Counted from the first letter of the stretch, positions 1-7,953 are shown. The stretch: DNA of 18,826 nt from Chitinophagaceae bacterium (GCA_947452875.1 CANGEZ010000011.1:1-18826), one strand, 5' to 3'. Numbers and translations: made by a program. Notes: a model not told the origin generated them from the sequence alone.

Positions 1-64
1 TCAACACCATGCCAAGATTCGTATCATCTTCGCACAATAAAATTTTTGATTTTGCTGCTTCCAT
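1..64 (-). CDS. Response regulator, N-terminal fragment (gene runs off the window)
   Basis: The reverse strand from the ATG at 64 reads MEAAKSKILLCEDDTNLGMV and stays open to the window edge. A hydrophobic beta strand (KILLCEDD) followed by paired acidic residues is the start of a CheY-like receiver domain. The acidic pair would bind Mg2+ next to the phosphorylated Asp, which lies outside the window. Bacteroidota response regulators of the OmpR/PhoB type often begin this way, but the output domain is not visible, so the subclass is open. Promoter-like boxes lie just upstream at 86-115. Confidence 0.75.
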   Translation of the reverse strand, partial: MEAAKSKILLCEDDTNLGMVL

Positions 65-85
65 GGTAATTAGTTTTAGTTAATT

Positions 86-115
86 CTAAATTATAATAAT
101 CGTTTTTTAATTCAA
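86..115 (-). promoter_or_regulatory. Bacteroidota-type promoter for the response regulator
   Basis: On the minus strand a TTG (113-115) is followed after 19 bases by TAATTTAG (86-93). This is one mismatch from the TAnnTTTG -7 box, and the spacing suits the primary sigma factor of this phylum. Transcription would start about 15 bases before the ATG at 64. This is a pattern match only. Confidence 0.35.
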
Positions 116-222
116 TAAAAGTACTGACTAATGTTTTGTTAAAGGTAATCTGTTAAGAAAAATAAAACGCTACAAAATAAAACAAAATTCAGCAGCAAGA
201 AAACTGATAACAATCATCAGGA

Positions 223-1167
223 TTATTTCTCAAACCTAATGTCAGTAAGTGTTTTAAGGAATACGACCAATCCTTTTTTTTCTTTGTCAGTTAATCCGAG
301 TGGTTGTTGCAAAGTTGAATCCAAATTGATAGCATCCGGATTTTTTTGACGTGGGTCGTTATAAAAATCGATAACTTCTTCCAAAGTAGCAAACATACCA
401 TTATGCATATAAGGTGCAGTTGCGGCAATGTTCCTTAATCCCGGCGTTTTGAATTTTCCGATATCTGCTTTGTCTTTTGTAATTGAATATCTTCCGCTGT
501 CATTCAGATTTTTTCCATTAAATAAACCGATGTTTTTAAATTCATCTGTGGTGAAATCTTCAAATTTGTGACAATCAAAACATTTCGCTTTTTCACTAAG
601 AAAAACTTGTCTTCCAAATTCTTCTTCATCAGTCAATTTCGCTTTTTTATTTCCCCATTTATCAAATTTACTGTCTTCCGTTTCTAATGAATTTTCATAA
701 GCAGAAAAAGCTTTTGCTAGTAAAGTGGCGTCCGGTTCTTGACCGAAAACTTTTTTAAAATAATGATTATAAAATGTATTTTCTCTAAGTCTTGCAACTG
801 CCTCAGGAATGGGTAATCCCATTTCATCTTTATTTTCAATAGGCATCAGCGCCTGTTCATCAAGAGATTCTGCTCTTCCATCCCAAAAATAATAAGGACG
901 ATTTTTCATGTTGAGAACAGATGGGGTATTTCTTTTTGTTGGCATGTTGTTAATACCGATGCTGAAGGATAAGGAATCTGCGAATGCAAATGCAGGACGG
1001 TGACAACTTGCGCAACTTACAGTGGAATCCTTCGATAGAAACTTCTCTTTGAACAATAATTCTCCCAATTTTATTTTGCTGAATTTTTTTGATTGACTGT
1101 CAATGAATGAAGATGCCAAGAAGCCCGTTAATAAAATGAAAAAGATTGAAAATATAATTCTTCTCAC
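223..1167 (-). CDS. Di-haem cytochrome c peroxidase (CcpA/MauG family)
   Basis: A 314-residue exported protein with two c-type haem sites, CASCH at 52-56 and CFDCH at 196-200. The family reduces hydrogen peroxide to water with electrons from small cytochromes, in the periplasm. Also visible are FWDGRAESL near 94-102 (the conserved region with a Trp between the haems), TPGLRN at 241-246 and MHNGMF at 254-259, whose Met is the likely distal ligand of the C-terminal electron-transfer haem. Residues 1-20 form a signal peptide with a hydrophobic core (IIFSIFFILLTGFL). The start is GTG at 1165-1167. No ATG lies close enough to keep the signal peptide. Length is normal for the family. MauG-like or methylamine-utilisation roles cannot be excluded, but no mau genes are nearby. 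Confidence 0.9.
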   Translation of the reverse strand: MRRIIFSIFFILLTGFLASSFIDSQSKKFSKIKLGELLFKEKFLSKDSTVSCASCHRPAFAFADSLSFSIGINNMPTKRNTPSVLNMKNRPYYFWDGRAESLDEQALMPIENKDEMGLPIPEAVARLRENTFYNHYFKKVFGQEPDATLLAKAFSAYENSLETEDSKFDKWGNKKAKLTDEEEFGRQVFLSEKAKCFDCHKFEDFTTDEFKNIGLFNGKNLNDSGRYSITKDKADIGKFKTPGLRNIAATAPYMHNGMFATLEEVIDFYNDPRQKNPDAINLDSTLQQPLGLTDKEKKGLVVFLKTLTDIRFEK

Positions 1168-1523
1168 GTGTGTATATTATTTTATATTATTGTCACATTT
1201 TATGCCCTTGAACGCTCATTGCCGGTTGCTAAGAGGCTGAATCTTATGGGCATTTCATGATGATAAAGTTACTGATCATTACAATAAAATGCTCTTTGAA
1301 TTATTAGTTTTGACTACGTAAAGAAATTGTTGAAAATGCAATAATGAAGAAATTGTTTCACCATTGTGGTAATCTTGATTTAGGCTGCCATTTTTTTATT
1401 TTTTCTTCAGATCATATAAAATTGGAAATTTTCAAAAAAAGTGCTGTTAATGAGGTGATTAGAAAGTTGTTGTTATTTTCTATAAATTATCTTGGCAAAA
1501 ACAAAAAAATAAATTGAAATTAA

Positions 1524-1555
1524 TTGTTTAAAAAGAAATTTCTGCTCTATCTTCG
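1524..1555 (+). promoter_or_regulatory. Predicted promoter of a candidate small RNA
   Basis: TTG at 1524-1526, a 21-base spacer, then TATCTTCG at 1548-1555. This matches the Bacteroidota arrangement of TTG, about 19-21 bases, and TAnnTTTG, with one mismatch. No reading frame follows, but a terminator-like hairpin lies 35 bases downstream. Confidence 0.35.
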
Positions 1556-1559
1556 TTTC

Positions 1560-1622
1560 GGTTTTTCATAGGATATTGGATTTTAAAGCGGGACTAGATT
1601 TTTATCTTGGTCCCTTTTTTTT
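1560..1622 (+). ncRNA. Candidate small RNA of about 60 nt
   Basis: The interval runs from the predicted start point of the 1524-1555 promoter to the end of a hairpin with a T-run. No ATG frame of useful length is present. I do not recognise a known RNA family. The call rests only on promoter and terminator patterns at a sensible distance. It could instead be a decayed leader or a chance pairing of motifs in AT-rich DNA. Confidence 0.25.
1590..1622 (+). terminator. Intrinsic terminator-like hairpin
   Basis: GGGAC (1590-1594) pairs with GTCCC (1610-1614). AGA/TCT extends the stem inward past a mismatch, and eight T residues follow (1615-1622). The orientation is plus, so it cannot serve the neighbouring minus-strand genes. 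Confidence 0.5.
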
Positions 1623-1623
1623 G

Positions 1624-1660
1624 CCACAAAGGCTCAAAGACACAAATTTTCACGAATTGG
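1624..1660 (+). repeat. Intergenic repeat, CCACAAAGG...CACGAATT family
   Basis: It starts CCACAAAGGCTCAAAGACAC and ends in CACGAATT. The reverse complement resembles 6626-6660, which has TTCGTG and ends GCCTTTGTGGCA. Copies of this type commonly litter intergenic DNA in this phylum (from memory). No function is known to me. Confidence 0.5.
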
Positions 1661-1701
1661 TTTCACTCAAAGCTCGCAAAGCCTTGAAGGTGTTGTTTTC
1701 A

Positions 1702-1728
1702 TTTCCCCCTTCGGGGGATTAAGGGGGC
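1702..1728 (-). repeat. C-run/G-run hairpin repeat, copy 1 (short)
   Basis: The minus strand reads GCCCCCTTAATCCCCC, then GAAGGGGGAAAT. It shares its core with the 49-base copies at 7905-7953 and 10150-10198, but lacks their downstream half and has one extra base in the loop. CCCCC and GGGGG form a compact hairpin. Confidence 0.7.
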
Positions 1729-1777
1729 TGCCACTTCCTTATTTCTTATTTTTACTTTCTTATTATATATTTTATAA

Positions 1778-1836
1778 CCACGAATTCACGAATTGTTTTT
1801 ACCGCAGAGAATTGAGTTATCAGAGTTTACGCAGAG
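1778..1836 (+). repeat. CCACGAATTCACGAATT and CGCAGAGA repeats
   Basis: Positions 1778-1794 read CCACGAATTCACGAATT, matching the units at 7953-7973, 8057-8077 and (inverted) 8091-8108. It is followed at 1801-1836 by CGCAGAGA-type sequence (ACCGCAGAGA and ACGCAGAGA), another repeat often met in intergenic DNA. Confidence 0.5.
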
Positions 1837-1937
1837 ATTTTTTTAAAAAGAGATTGCAAATTCATGAAACGAAAAGTCATATCCTTATTTCTTATTTAAT
1901 TCTTGAGATGCTGACTGTTTCATTGCCGAAATACAAC

Positions 1938-1977
1938 TTTTACATTCTACATTCAATATTTTACATTTTACATTTTC
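1938..1977 (+). repeat. Degenerate tandem TTTTACATTC-type repeat
   Basis: About four imperfect units of roughly 8-10 bases built on TTTACATT or TCTACATT. It sits just downstream of the recQ stop (transcribed toward it) and is too short and degenerate for a CRISPR array. Confidence 0.5.
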
Positions 1978-2016
1978 TCAGCTGAGATATCCTTTGAATT
2001 TTGACTCCTCATCCCA

Positions 2017-3927
2017 TCACCCATTCTTCCTAAAATTGCCCCAAGCATCTGTTTTAATTTTATTTTCAGCCTGCATAAATTGGATTACTTCATGAATATG
2101 ATCTTTGTCAAAATTATGCAATGCTTTTTCTAGTTTCGAATATGTCGTTGCATCATCCTGAAGTTGGTTTTGAATGGCGTCACTTATATTTTTAAAAGTA
2201 GTCGGTGTTAATGAAATTCGGTTTGAATTTTTACAATTATCGCAATTATTGCAGTTGGCTAAATTTTTATCATTGAAATAATTGGCAATGAAAACACTTC
2301 TGCAAGTATTTGAATCTTCAGTAAAGGCAATCATTTTTTCGATTCTTTCTAAATGCTTTCTTTTTCTTTCTTGAAAATTTTTGACATTGAAACTGAAATC
2401 ATCTGCATACATTCTGTTTCTCATTAACACAATCTGTGGCTTGTCTGATGCAACAGTATATTTAACCATTTGCATTTTATGCAATAGTTGAAGATTGTTT
2501 CTAATGATGCCAATAGGTGTCGATAAAAATTTAGCCAGCATGGTTTCGTAAATGAAACATGGGTAATCAAAAATTCCTTCATAGCTACGTAATAAACCTT
2601 TAATTATCGGCTCCAATGCAGGATATGTCTTTTCGAATTCAAATAATGCTGATTTGGAAGTTGTAAATACCAATTGCGAAGGCTTGAATGAATTTTCCGA
2701 AATATAAAACAAGCCTTCTTGTGCCAAAGCCTGCAAACCATAAGTGGCTTGTAAGATATTCCATTTGAAATTTTCTGTAAAACTGCTGATGTCAAAATCA
2801 AAGGATTGTCCTTCTCCGGTTCCTGCTGCAACCTGCAGATAATTCATCAAGTCGATGTAAAGTTTTTTTAGTATAGGGAAGTCGGGGTAACGCAGGTTGT
2901 TAAGTTCTCTATGATCATTGAATTCTTTTTTATCAAAAAGCAAAAAAACTTGAGCGTATTTTCCATCTCTTCCAGCGCGTCCTGCTTCCTGGTAGTAATG
3001 CTCAAGACTTTCAGGAATGCCCAAATGAATGACCAATCTTACATCAGGTTTGTCGATGCCCATGCCAAACGCATTCGTACAAACAATGGCGTTTATTTTG
3101 TTATTGATCCAGTCGTTTTGTTTTTTAGATCTTTCTTCATTGGTTAAACCTGCGTGGTAGAAATCAGCACTCATCTGATGTTGTTGCAGCAATTCAGCCA
3201 TCTGTTGGGTTTGCTTTCTGCTTTTACAATATACAATGGCCGTGCCTCTGATATCAGTCAGCAGCTCAATCATTTTATTGGCTTTTGATGCGGGCTCAAT
3301 TACATTATAAGAAAGATTTGGCCTAGCGAAAGATTGCTGAAATCTTAACTGATTTTTTTTGAACAATAATTTGTCACAAATGTCATTTTGTACATCCAAT
3401 GTAGCCGATGCCGTGAGTGCAATCACTGGAACATTTCTCAGCTCTTCTCTCAGCTGTGAAATCTTAAGATAAGAAGGTCTGAAATCATAACCCCATTGAG
3501 AGATACAATGGGCTTCATCTACAGCAATTAAGCACACATCCATTGCAGGCAAATATTCTTCAAATAATCTGGTTTCTAATCTTTCTGGGGAAACGTACAA
3601 AAATTTGCATTCATCATTTACAGCAGATTCAAGCGTTTTTTTGACTTCAGGAAAACTCATGCCGGAATAAATCGCAAGGGCAGGAATTCCTTTGTTGTTC
3701 AGATTTTGAACTTGGTCTTTCATCAATGCAATCAAAGGACTTACTACAATACAAATTCCATCCATCAACATGGCAGGTACTTGAAAGCAAATAGATTTAC
3801 CGCCGCCAGTTGGTAATAAAGCCAATACATCTTGCTTTTGCAACACCGCATTTACAATGTCTTGTTGCATGGGCCGAAATTGGTCATGCCCCCAGTACTT
3901 TTTTAATATAGAAATTGAATTACTCAA
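2017..3927 (-). CDS. recQ: ATP-dependent DNA helicase RecQ
   Basis: A 636-residue superfamily 2 helicase that unwinds DNA 3'-5' in recombinational repair and replication-fork restart. Visible motifs: QFRPMQQ Q-motif (16-22), Walker A TGGGKS (40-45), DEAH (137-140) with the RecQ aromatic loop CISQWGYDFRPSY (141-153), and motif VI QEAGRAGRDG (313-322). The RecQ-Ct zinc site uses Cys 542, 559, 562 and 565, the last three in NCNNCDNC. The tail after the winged-helix region is short (about 70 residues) and has no recognisable HRDC domain. The start is TTG at 3925-3927. The first in-frame ATG is codon 20, inside the Q-motif, so TTG (or an ATT just upstream) must be used. It lies 24 bases after the copA stop and is probably cotranscribed with it. 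Confidence 0.95.
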   Translation of the reverse strand: MSNSISILKKYWGHDQFRPMQQDIVNAVLQKQDVLALLPTGGGKSICFQVPAMLMDGICIVVSPLIALMKDQVQNLNNKGIPALAIYSGMSFPEVKKTLESAVNDECKFLYVSPERLETRLFEEYLPAMDVCLIAVDEAHCISQWGYDFRPSYLKISQLREELRNVPVIALTASATLDVQNDICDKLLFKKNQLRFQQSFARPNLSYNVIEPASKANKMIELLTDIRGTAIVYCKSRKQTQQMAELLQQHQMSADFYHAGLTNEERSKKQNDWINNKINAIVCTNAFGMGIDKPDVRLVIHLGIPESLEHYYQEAGRAGRDGKYAQVFLLFDKKEFNDHRELNNLRYPDFPILKKLYIDLMNYLQVAAGTGEGQSFDFDISSFTENFKWNILQATYGLQALAQEGLFYISENSFKPSQLVFTTSKSALFEFEKTYPALEPIIKGLLRSYEGIFDYPCFIYETMLAKFLSTPIGIIRNNLQLLHKMQMVKYTVASDKPQIVLMRNRMYADDFSFNVKNFQERKRKHLERIEKMIAFTEDSNTCRSVFIANYFNDKNLANCNNCDNCKNSNRISLTPTTFKNISDAIQNQLQDDATTYSKLEKALHNFDKDHIHEVIQFMQAENKIKTDAWGNFRKNG

Positions 3928-3951
3928 AATATAAATCGATGAACATTGAAG

Positions 3952-6066
3952 TTAAACAACCTTTTTTATAAACAAATGAAGTGAAATCACGGCTAGCATC
4001 ACATCGCTGAATCCCATGGCCAAAGCTGAGAATGTAGGTGTAAGAAATCCTGCTGCCGCAACAGGGATAGCAACAATATTATAAGCAAATGCCCAAAATA
4101 AATTTTGTTTAATGGTAAGAAAAGTATGTCTTCCTAATCCCAAAGCCTCAGGCAAGTTGGTTAATCCTTGGTTCATTAATATCACATCGGCATGTTGAAC
4201 CGCCAATTGACTGGCTTCGCTGATTGAAATACCAATAGTGGCTTTGGCAAGGGCAGGAGCGTCGTTGATGCCATCTCCAACCATGGCTGTAGGAATATCT
4301 CGATTCAGTTTATCAATGATGGCTAGTTTTTGAGCCGGACTTTGTTCTGCATAAATTTTTGTTATGCCTAAAGCTGAGGCTGTTATTTCTGCTTTGGATT
4401 TTAAATCGCCTGTGAGCATGATGGTGTTGATATCGTTTTCATGGCACCATTGCATGATTCCTGCTGCTTCAGGTCTGATTTCATCTTTTACATCAATCCA
4501 TCCAATGAGTTGTTTGTTTTTCAGTACATAAATATTGTGAGATTCCGAATCGTTTTCAACGCTCATCATTTTTTTTGCACCGACTTCGTAAACATTTCCT
4601 TCATTGTCTTCTCCTTTTACACCAATGCCTTTTATTTCTTCTACTTTTTTCCAACGGATTAATGACGCCGTATTCCATTCTTTAACCATGCAATTTGCAA
4701 TGGGGTGGTTTGAATATTTCTCAAGAGAATAAACGATCGATTTGAATTCATTTTCGTCTATACTTGTGTGATAGTTATCTATAGTAAAGTTGCCTGTTGT
4801 CAATGTCCCAGTTTTATCAAATACAATCTGTTTGATTTTTTTAAATGATTCCAATGTTGCTGCATTACGAAAAATGATACCTTTTCTAGCAGCCCGCCCT
4901 AATCCAACAGAAATGGCTGCGGGTGTGGCCAATCCCATAGCACATGGACAAGAAATTACCAATACAGCAATGGCTCTCATCATGGAATGATCGAACGCAA
5001 TATGAAACAAAAAGTAATTGAGTAAAAAACAAATGATGGAAATTGCAATCACCACTGGTACAAAAACCGCACTTATTTTATCAGCTAGTTTTTGCATAGG
5101 AGGCTTTTCGGCCTGAGCATTTTGCACCATTTTTATAATGCCTGATAACACAGTGTCTTTACCTGTAGCGGTTACTTGTGCTTTTACCGTTCCAGATTCA
5201 AATACACTACCGCCAATTAAAAAATCTTTTTTAGTTCTGTTTAATGGAATGCTTTCACCGGTAATGATGGCTTCATTTACCAAACAATCTCCCCACAAAA
5301 TTTTACAATCAACAGGAACCTGCTCTCCGGTTTTAATTAAAATCAAATCACCAGTTTTGAGTTGTGTGTTTTCAATCGGAAATATTTGTTCTTCATGCTT
5401 GTCATCGAATGCAATCATATTAGCCATCACTTTCTGTGATTTTACTAATGATTTCAATGCTTTTTGAGTAGACTGCATCGTAGCTTCTTCCAAATAATTT
5501 CCCAGAAAAACGAGTGTTATAATTGAAGCTGCGGTTTCAAAAAATATATAATTGGCATCCATATACCAAAACATGCCGACTATACTGTAAATAAAAGCAC
5601 ATAAAGCCCCCAAAGCTACAAGCACATTCATGTTGGGTATGCCACTTTTCAAACTGTTTAATGCACTTTTTCCAAAAAAGCGCATGCCCACCAAGAACAC
5701 AGGTAAACATAAAGTCAGTTGCAGCCAGGGATTGCTTAGCCAATGAACAGGCAACCAGCGATGGAGCATGTGCAACATCAATACTGCTGTAAAAGGAAGT
5801 GTAAATAAAAAGCGTTGTTTGTTGTTATGCAGCCATTTCTTTTTTTCAGCCGCTGCATTATTTTCTGAAACGACTTTATATCCCAGTTCGGCTATGCCAA
5901 TTTTTACTTTTTCTAAATCAGTTTGATTATTATCGATGAAAGTTACTTTCCCATCAATAGGATTTACATTCACTTCTTGCATGCCTCTTTTCTGCAAAAA
6001 TTTATTAATGCTCAAAGCGCAGTTGCTGCAGGTCATGCCCTCCACTTGCCAATCGATTTTTTCCAT
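3952..6066 (-). CDS. copA: Copper-exporting P1B-type ATPase
   Basis: A 704-residue heavy-metal pump that exports Cu+ across the inner membrane at the cost of ATP. In order: one N-terminal HMA domain with GMTCSNC (Cys 13 and 16), helices within about 86-190, actuator TGES (269-272), membrane metal site CPC (373-375), phosphorylation motif DKTGT (417-421, Asp417), nucleotide-binding HP (454-455), hinge GDGINDAP (597-604), then the last two helices. Tyr662-Asn663 match the YN signature of Cu+ pumps in the seventh helix. The expected MxxSS in the eighth helix reads MGFSD (684-688), and the later Asn is absent. Only one HMA domain is present, as is usual in this phylum. The ATG at 6064-6066 follows TAATTTTG by four bases, suggesting a leaderless transcript. 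It diverges from tsaE and is followed by recQ. Confidence 0.92.
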   Translation of the reverse strand: MEKIDWQVEGMTCSNCALSINKFLQKRGMQEVNVNPIDGKVTFIDNNQTDLEKVKIGIAELGYKVVSENNAAAEKKKWLHNNKQRFLFTLPFTAVLMLHMLHRWLPVHWLSNPWLQLTLCLPVFLVGMRFFGKSALNSLKSGIPNMNVLVALGALCAFIYSIVGMFWYMDANYIFFETAASIITLVFLGNYLEEATMQSTQKALKSLVKSQKVMANMIAFDDKHEEQIFPIENTQLKTGDLILIKTGEQVPVDCKILWGDCLVNEAIITGESIPLNRTKKDFLIGGSVFESGTVKAQVTATGKDTVLSGIIKMVQNAQAEKPPMQKLADKISAVFVPVVIAISIICFLLNYFLFHIAFDHSMMRAIAVLVISCPCAMGLATPAAISVGLGRAARKGIIFRNAATLESFKKIKQIVFDKTGTLTTGNFTIDNYHTSIDENEFKSIVYSLEKYSNHPIANCMVKEWNTASLIRWKKVEEIKGIGVKGEDNEGNVYEVGAKKMMSVENDSESHNIYVLKNKQLIGWIDVKDEIRPEAAGIMQWCHENDINTIMLTGDLKSKAEITASALGITKIYAEQSPAQKLAIIDKLNRDIPTAMVGDGINDAPALAKATIGISISEASQLAVQHADVILMNQGLTNLPEALGLGRHTFLTIKQNLFWAFAYNIVAIPVAAAGFLTPTFSALAMGFSDVMLAVISLHLFIKKVV

Positions 6067-6070
6067 ATTG

Positions 6071-6078
6071 CAAAATTA
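6071..6078 (-). promoter_or_regulatory. -7 box of copA (leaderless arrangement)
   Basis: The minus strand reads TAATTTTG, a full match to TAnnTTTG, followed by four bases and the copA ATG. The transcription start would fall at or next to the ATG. No TTG is visible at the -33 position. Confidence 0.5.
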
Positions 6079-6116
6079 TCTTTTAAATTTCCGATAGTTC
6101 TTACTAAATATGAAAA

Positions 6117-6124
6117 TATCTTTG
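6117..6124 (+). promoter_or_regulatory. -7 box of tsaE (leaderless arrangement)
   Basis: TATCTTTG, a full match to TAnnTTTG, is followed by CACC and then the tsaE ATG at 6129. The spacing of box to start codon is identical to that of the divergent copA box. No clear TTG is seen at -33. Confidence 0.5.
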
Positions 6125-6128
6125 CACC

Positions 6129-6542
6129 ATGGAATTGATTTTCAAACTGACAGATATCAGTAAGGCTGCTCAATGGCTGCTGGATCAAACTAGCGGTCGC
6201 AAATGCATGGCTTTTCATGGCGAAATGGGCGCCGGCAAAACAACTTTTATCAGCGCGGTGTGTACTTTATTGGGCGTGCAGTCTGGACAAAGCAGTCCTA
6301 CATTTCCTATTATCAATGATTATGTAACATCAACAAGTGAGACGGTTTATCACATCGACTTATATCGTTTAAAAAGTGAAACCGAAGCTATGGCTGCAGG
6401 AGTAGAAGATTGTGTGTATTCAGGCAATTATTGTTTTGTGGAATGGCCCGAAAAAGCTCTTGGAATATTTCCGCCAGATGTTGTACATGTTTATATTAAT
6501 ACGATTGATCCCGAAACGCGAAACATAAAATTATTGTTGTAA
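6129..6542 (+). CDS. tsaE: tRNA t6A biosynthesis ATPase TsaE
   Basis: A 137-residue cytoplasmic P-loop protein of the YjeE/TsaE family. It works with TsaB and TsaD to place threonylcarbamoyl on A37 of tRNAs that read ANN codons. Visible: Walker A GEMGAGKTT (31-39), the SPTF loop (56-59), HIDLYRL (75-81) and EWPE (105-108), all typical of the family. Length is normal. The start at ATG 6129 gives the usual short N-terminus before the first helix and sits four bases after a TAnnTTTG box. It diverges from copA and precedes ald with a 141-base gap. In other Bacteroidota this gene often lies between porX and ald (from memory). Here ald is still next to it, but porX is 9 kb away. Confidence 0.93.
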   Translation: MELIFKLTDISKAAQWLLDQTSGRKCMAFHGEMGAGKTTFISAVCTLLGVQSGQSSPTFPIINDYVTSTSETVYHIDLYRLKSETEAMAAGVEDCVYSGNYCFVEWPEKALGIFPPDVVHVYINTIDPETRNIKLLL

Positions 6543-6625
6543 ATTGTTAAATTGTTGCTTGTTTAAAAGCAAAATAAGTTCTAACACTAAACAAACAACC
6601 ACAAATACTAATTGCATTCACAAAC

Positions 6626-6660
6626 TTCGTGTTTCTTTCTGCCTTAGTGCCTTTGTGGCA
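6626..6660 (+). repeat. TTCGTG...CCTTTGTGGC intergenic repeat
   Basis: It begins TTCGTGTTTCTTTCTGCC and ends GCCTTTGTGGCA, an inverted relative of 1624-1660. It occupies the short tsaE-ald gap, 24 bases before the ald start, so it would lie in the ald leader or the tsaE-ald mRNA. Confidence 0.5.
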
Positions 6661-6683
6661 AAACAAAAAACAGCATATACATT

Positions 6684-7898
6684 ATGGCCACATCAAAACC
6701 TTTCGTTTCCTCTTCATTTTCTTATGAGACACAGGAAGAAAAACTGGATGTAAAACCTAAAGGAGAATCACTAGCCATCGGCATTCCCAAAGAAACTTCA
6801 TTTAACGAAAACAGAATTGCATTAACGCCCGAAGGCGCCGGTGTTTTAATTGCAAATGGACATGAAGTAATCATGGAATCCAATGCTGGGAAGGGTTCCA
6901 ACTATAGCGATAAGGATTATAGCGAAACGGGAGTGAGAATTGTTTATGATAAAAAAGAAATTTTCAATTGCCATATTATTGTAAAAAGTGCACCTGTAAG
7001 TGAAGAAGATTGCGAATTGCTGAAACCTGACACCACCATCATTTCTCCCATTCATATGGCCATCATGAAAAAGGAGATTCTGGAAAAAATGATGGAGAAA
7101 AAAGTAACGGCAGTTAGTTTCGAAAATTTGAAAGACGACAGCGGACACAACCCCATTGTAAGAAGCATGAGTGAGATTGCAGGAAGTGCCATTATGTTGA
7201 TTGCCGGCCAATACCTCAGCAATGCCAATAACGGTAAAGGAGTCTTGGTAGGAGGCATCAGCGGTATTCCGCCGACAAAAGTTATTATCATTGGTGCCGG
7301 TATCGTAGGTGAATATGCAGCTCGTACGGCATTGGCAATGGGCGCGAGTGTTAAAGTGTTTGACAACAGCATTTATCGTCTCAAGCGTCTTCAAAATAAT
7401 ATTGGTGTTAGAATGTGGACATCTGTAATCGAGCCACGGATTCTTGGCAAGCAGTTGAAGACCTGCGATGTGGCCATAGGTGCATTAAGTGGTGCTGCTG
7501 GAAGAACACCAGTGGTTGTATCAGAAGAAATGGTGAGTAACATGCGACCAGGCACTGTGATTGTGGATGTGAGTATCGATCATGGCGGTTGCTTTGAAAC
7601 TAGTCAGGTGACTTCACATGAGAATCCGATTTTCACCAAGTATGATGTGATACATTATTGTGTTCCTAATATTCCAAGCGGCTTTGCTCGTACGGCTTCT
7701 CAAGCCATTAGCAATGTGTTGATGCCCTTGCTTCTCGAAACGGGCGAAGATGGTGGCATTGATAACATCATTTGGCACAAGATGAATATTCGTAGTGGTA
7801 TTTATTTATTCAAAGGAAGTTTGACTAATTTTTTCCTGAGTGAAAGATTTGATTTGAAGTATACGGATTTGAATTTGCTGATAGCGAGTAGGAGGTAG
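6684..7898 (+). CDS. ald: Alanine dehydrogenase
   Basis: A 404-residue NAD-dependent enzyme interconverting L-alanine with pyruvate and ammonia. After an extension of about 30 residues the conserved N-lobe starts at AIGIPKETSFNENRIALTPE (31-50), as in bacterial Ald and the transhydrogenase alpha N-domain. Likely catalytic residues by comparison with B. subtilis and M. tuberculosis Ald are Lys101 (in IIVKSAP) and His124 (in SPIHMAI). The Rossmann motif GAGIVG is at 204-209 and VDVSIDHGG at 294-302. The N-terminal extension is common in Bacteroidota homologues (from memory). The ATG at 6684 has no clear Shine-Dalgarno. It is downstream of tsaE on the same strand. Seven bases after the stop begins a 49-base hairpin repeat. 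The saccharopine and transhydrogenase families share the fold, but the motif set and single-chain length favour Ald. Confidence 0.92.
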   Translation: MATSKPFVSSSFSYETQEEKLDVKPKGESLAIGIPKETSFNENRIALTPEGAGVLIANGHEVIMESNAGKGSNYSDKDYSETGVRIVYDKKEIFNCHIIVKSAPVSEEDCELLKPDTTIISPIHMAIMKKEILEKMMEKKVTAVSFENLKDDSGHNPIVRSMSEIAGSAIMLIAGQYLSNANNGKGVLVGGISGIPPTKVIIIGAGIVGEYAARTALAMGASVKVFDNSIYRLKRLQNNIGVRMWTSVIEPRILGKQLKTCDVAIGALSGAAGRTPVVVSEEMVSNMRPGTVIVDVSIDHGGCFETSQVTSHENPIFTKYDVIHYCVPNIPSGFARTASQAISNVLMPLLLETGEDGGIDNIIWHKMNIRSGIYLFKGSLTNFFLSERFDLKYTDLNLLIASRR

Positions 7899-7904
7899 GA
7901 AGAG

Positions 7905-7953
7905 GCCCCCTCAATCCCCCAAGGGGGAAGCTGATTATGTTATGTTGGGGTTG
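7905..7953 (+). repeat. C-run/G-run hairpin repeat, copy 2 (49 bases)
   Basis: It starts GCCCCCTCAATCCCCCAAGG and continues to GTTGGGGTTG. It matches the minus-strand copy at 10150-10198 at 45 of 49 positions; the differences are two adjacent pairs. TCCCCC/GGGGGA forms a tight hairpin. It begins 7 bases after the ald stop. Confidence 0.85.

Larger units (their letters stand above)
1168..2016. other. Gene-poor region: possible sRNA plus repeat mosaic
   Basis: No convincing protein gene lies in these 849 bases between two minus-strand genes. From 1168 to about 1520 the DNA is AT-rich and nothing is recognised. From 1524 to 1622 there are promoter-like boxes and a terminator-like hairpin on the plus strand. 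From about 1623 to 1980 the DNA is a patchwork of short degenerate repeats, several with relatives elsewhere in the window. Confidence 0.6.

Noticed and set aside
1938..1977. Possible CRISPR-like array
   Set aside because: The units are about 10 bases, degenerate and without spacers, and no cas genes are present.
5138..5467. Plus-strand frame of 109 codons opposite copA
   Set aside because: It is a shadow of the well-supported copA frame on the other strand, with no independent support.
6544..6753. Plus-strand frame of 69 codons between tsaE and ald
   Set aside because: It consists of repeat sequence and the out-of-frame start of ald, with no recognisable protein pattern.
6846..7394. Minus-strand frame of 182 codons opposite ald
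   Set aside because: It is an antisense shadow of alanine dehydrogenase. Its His/Asn/Phe-rich composition is typical of reversed coding DNA.
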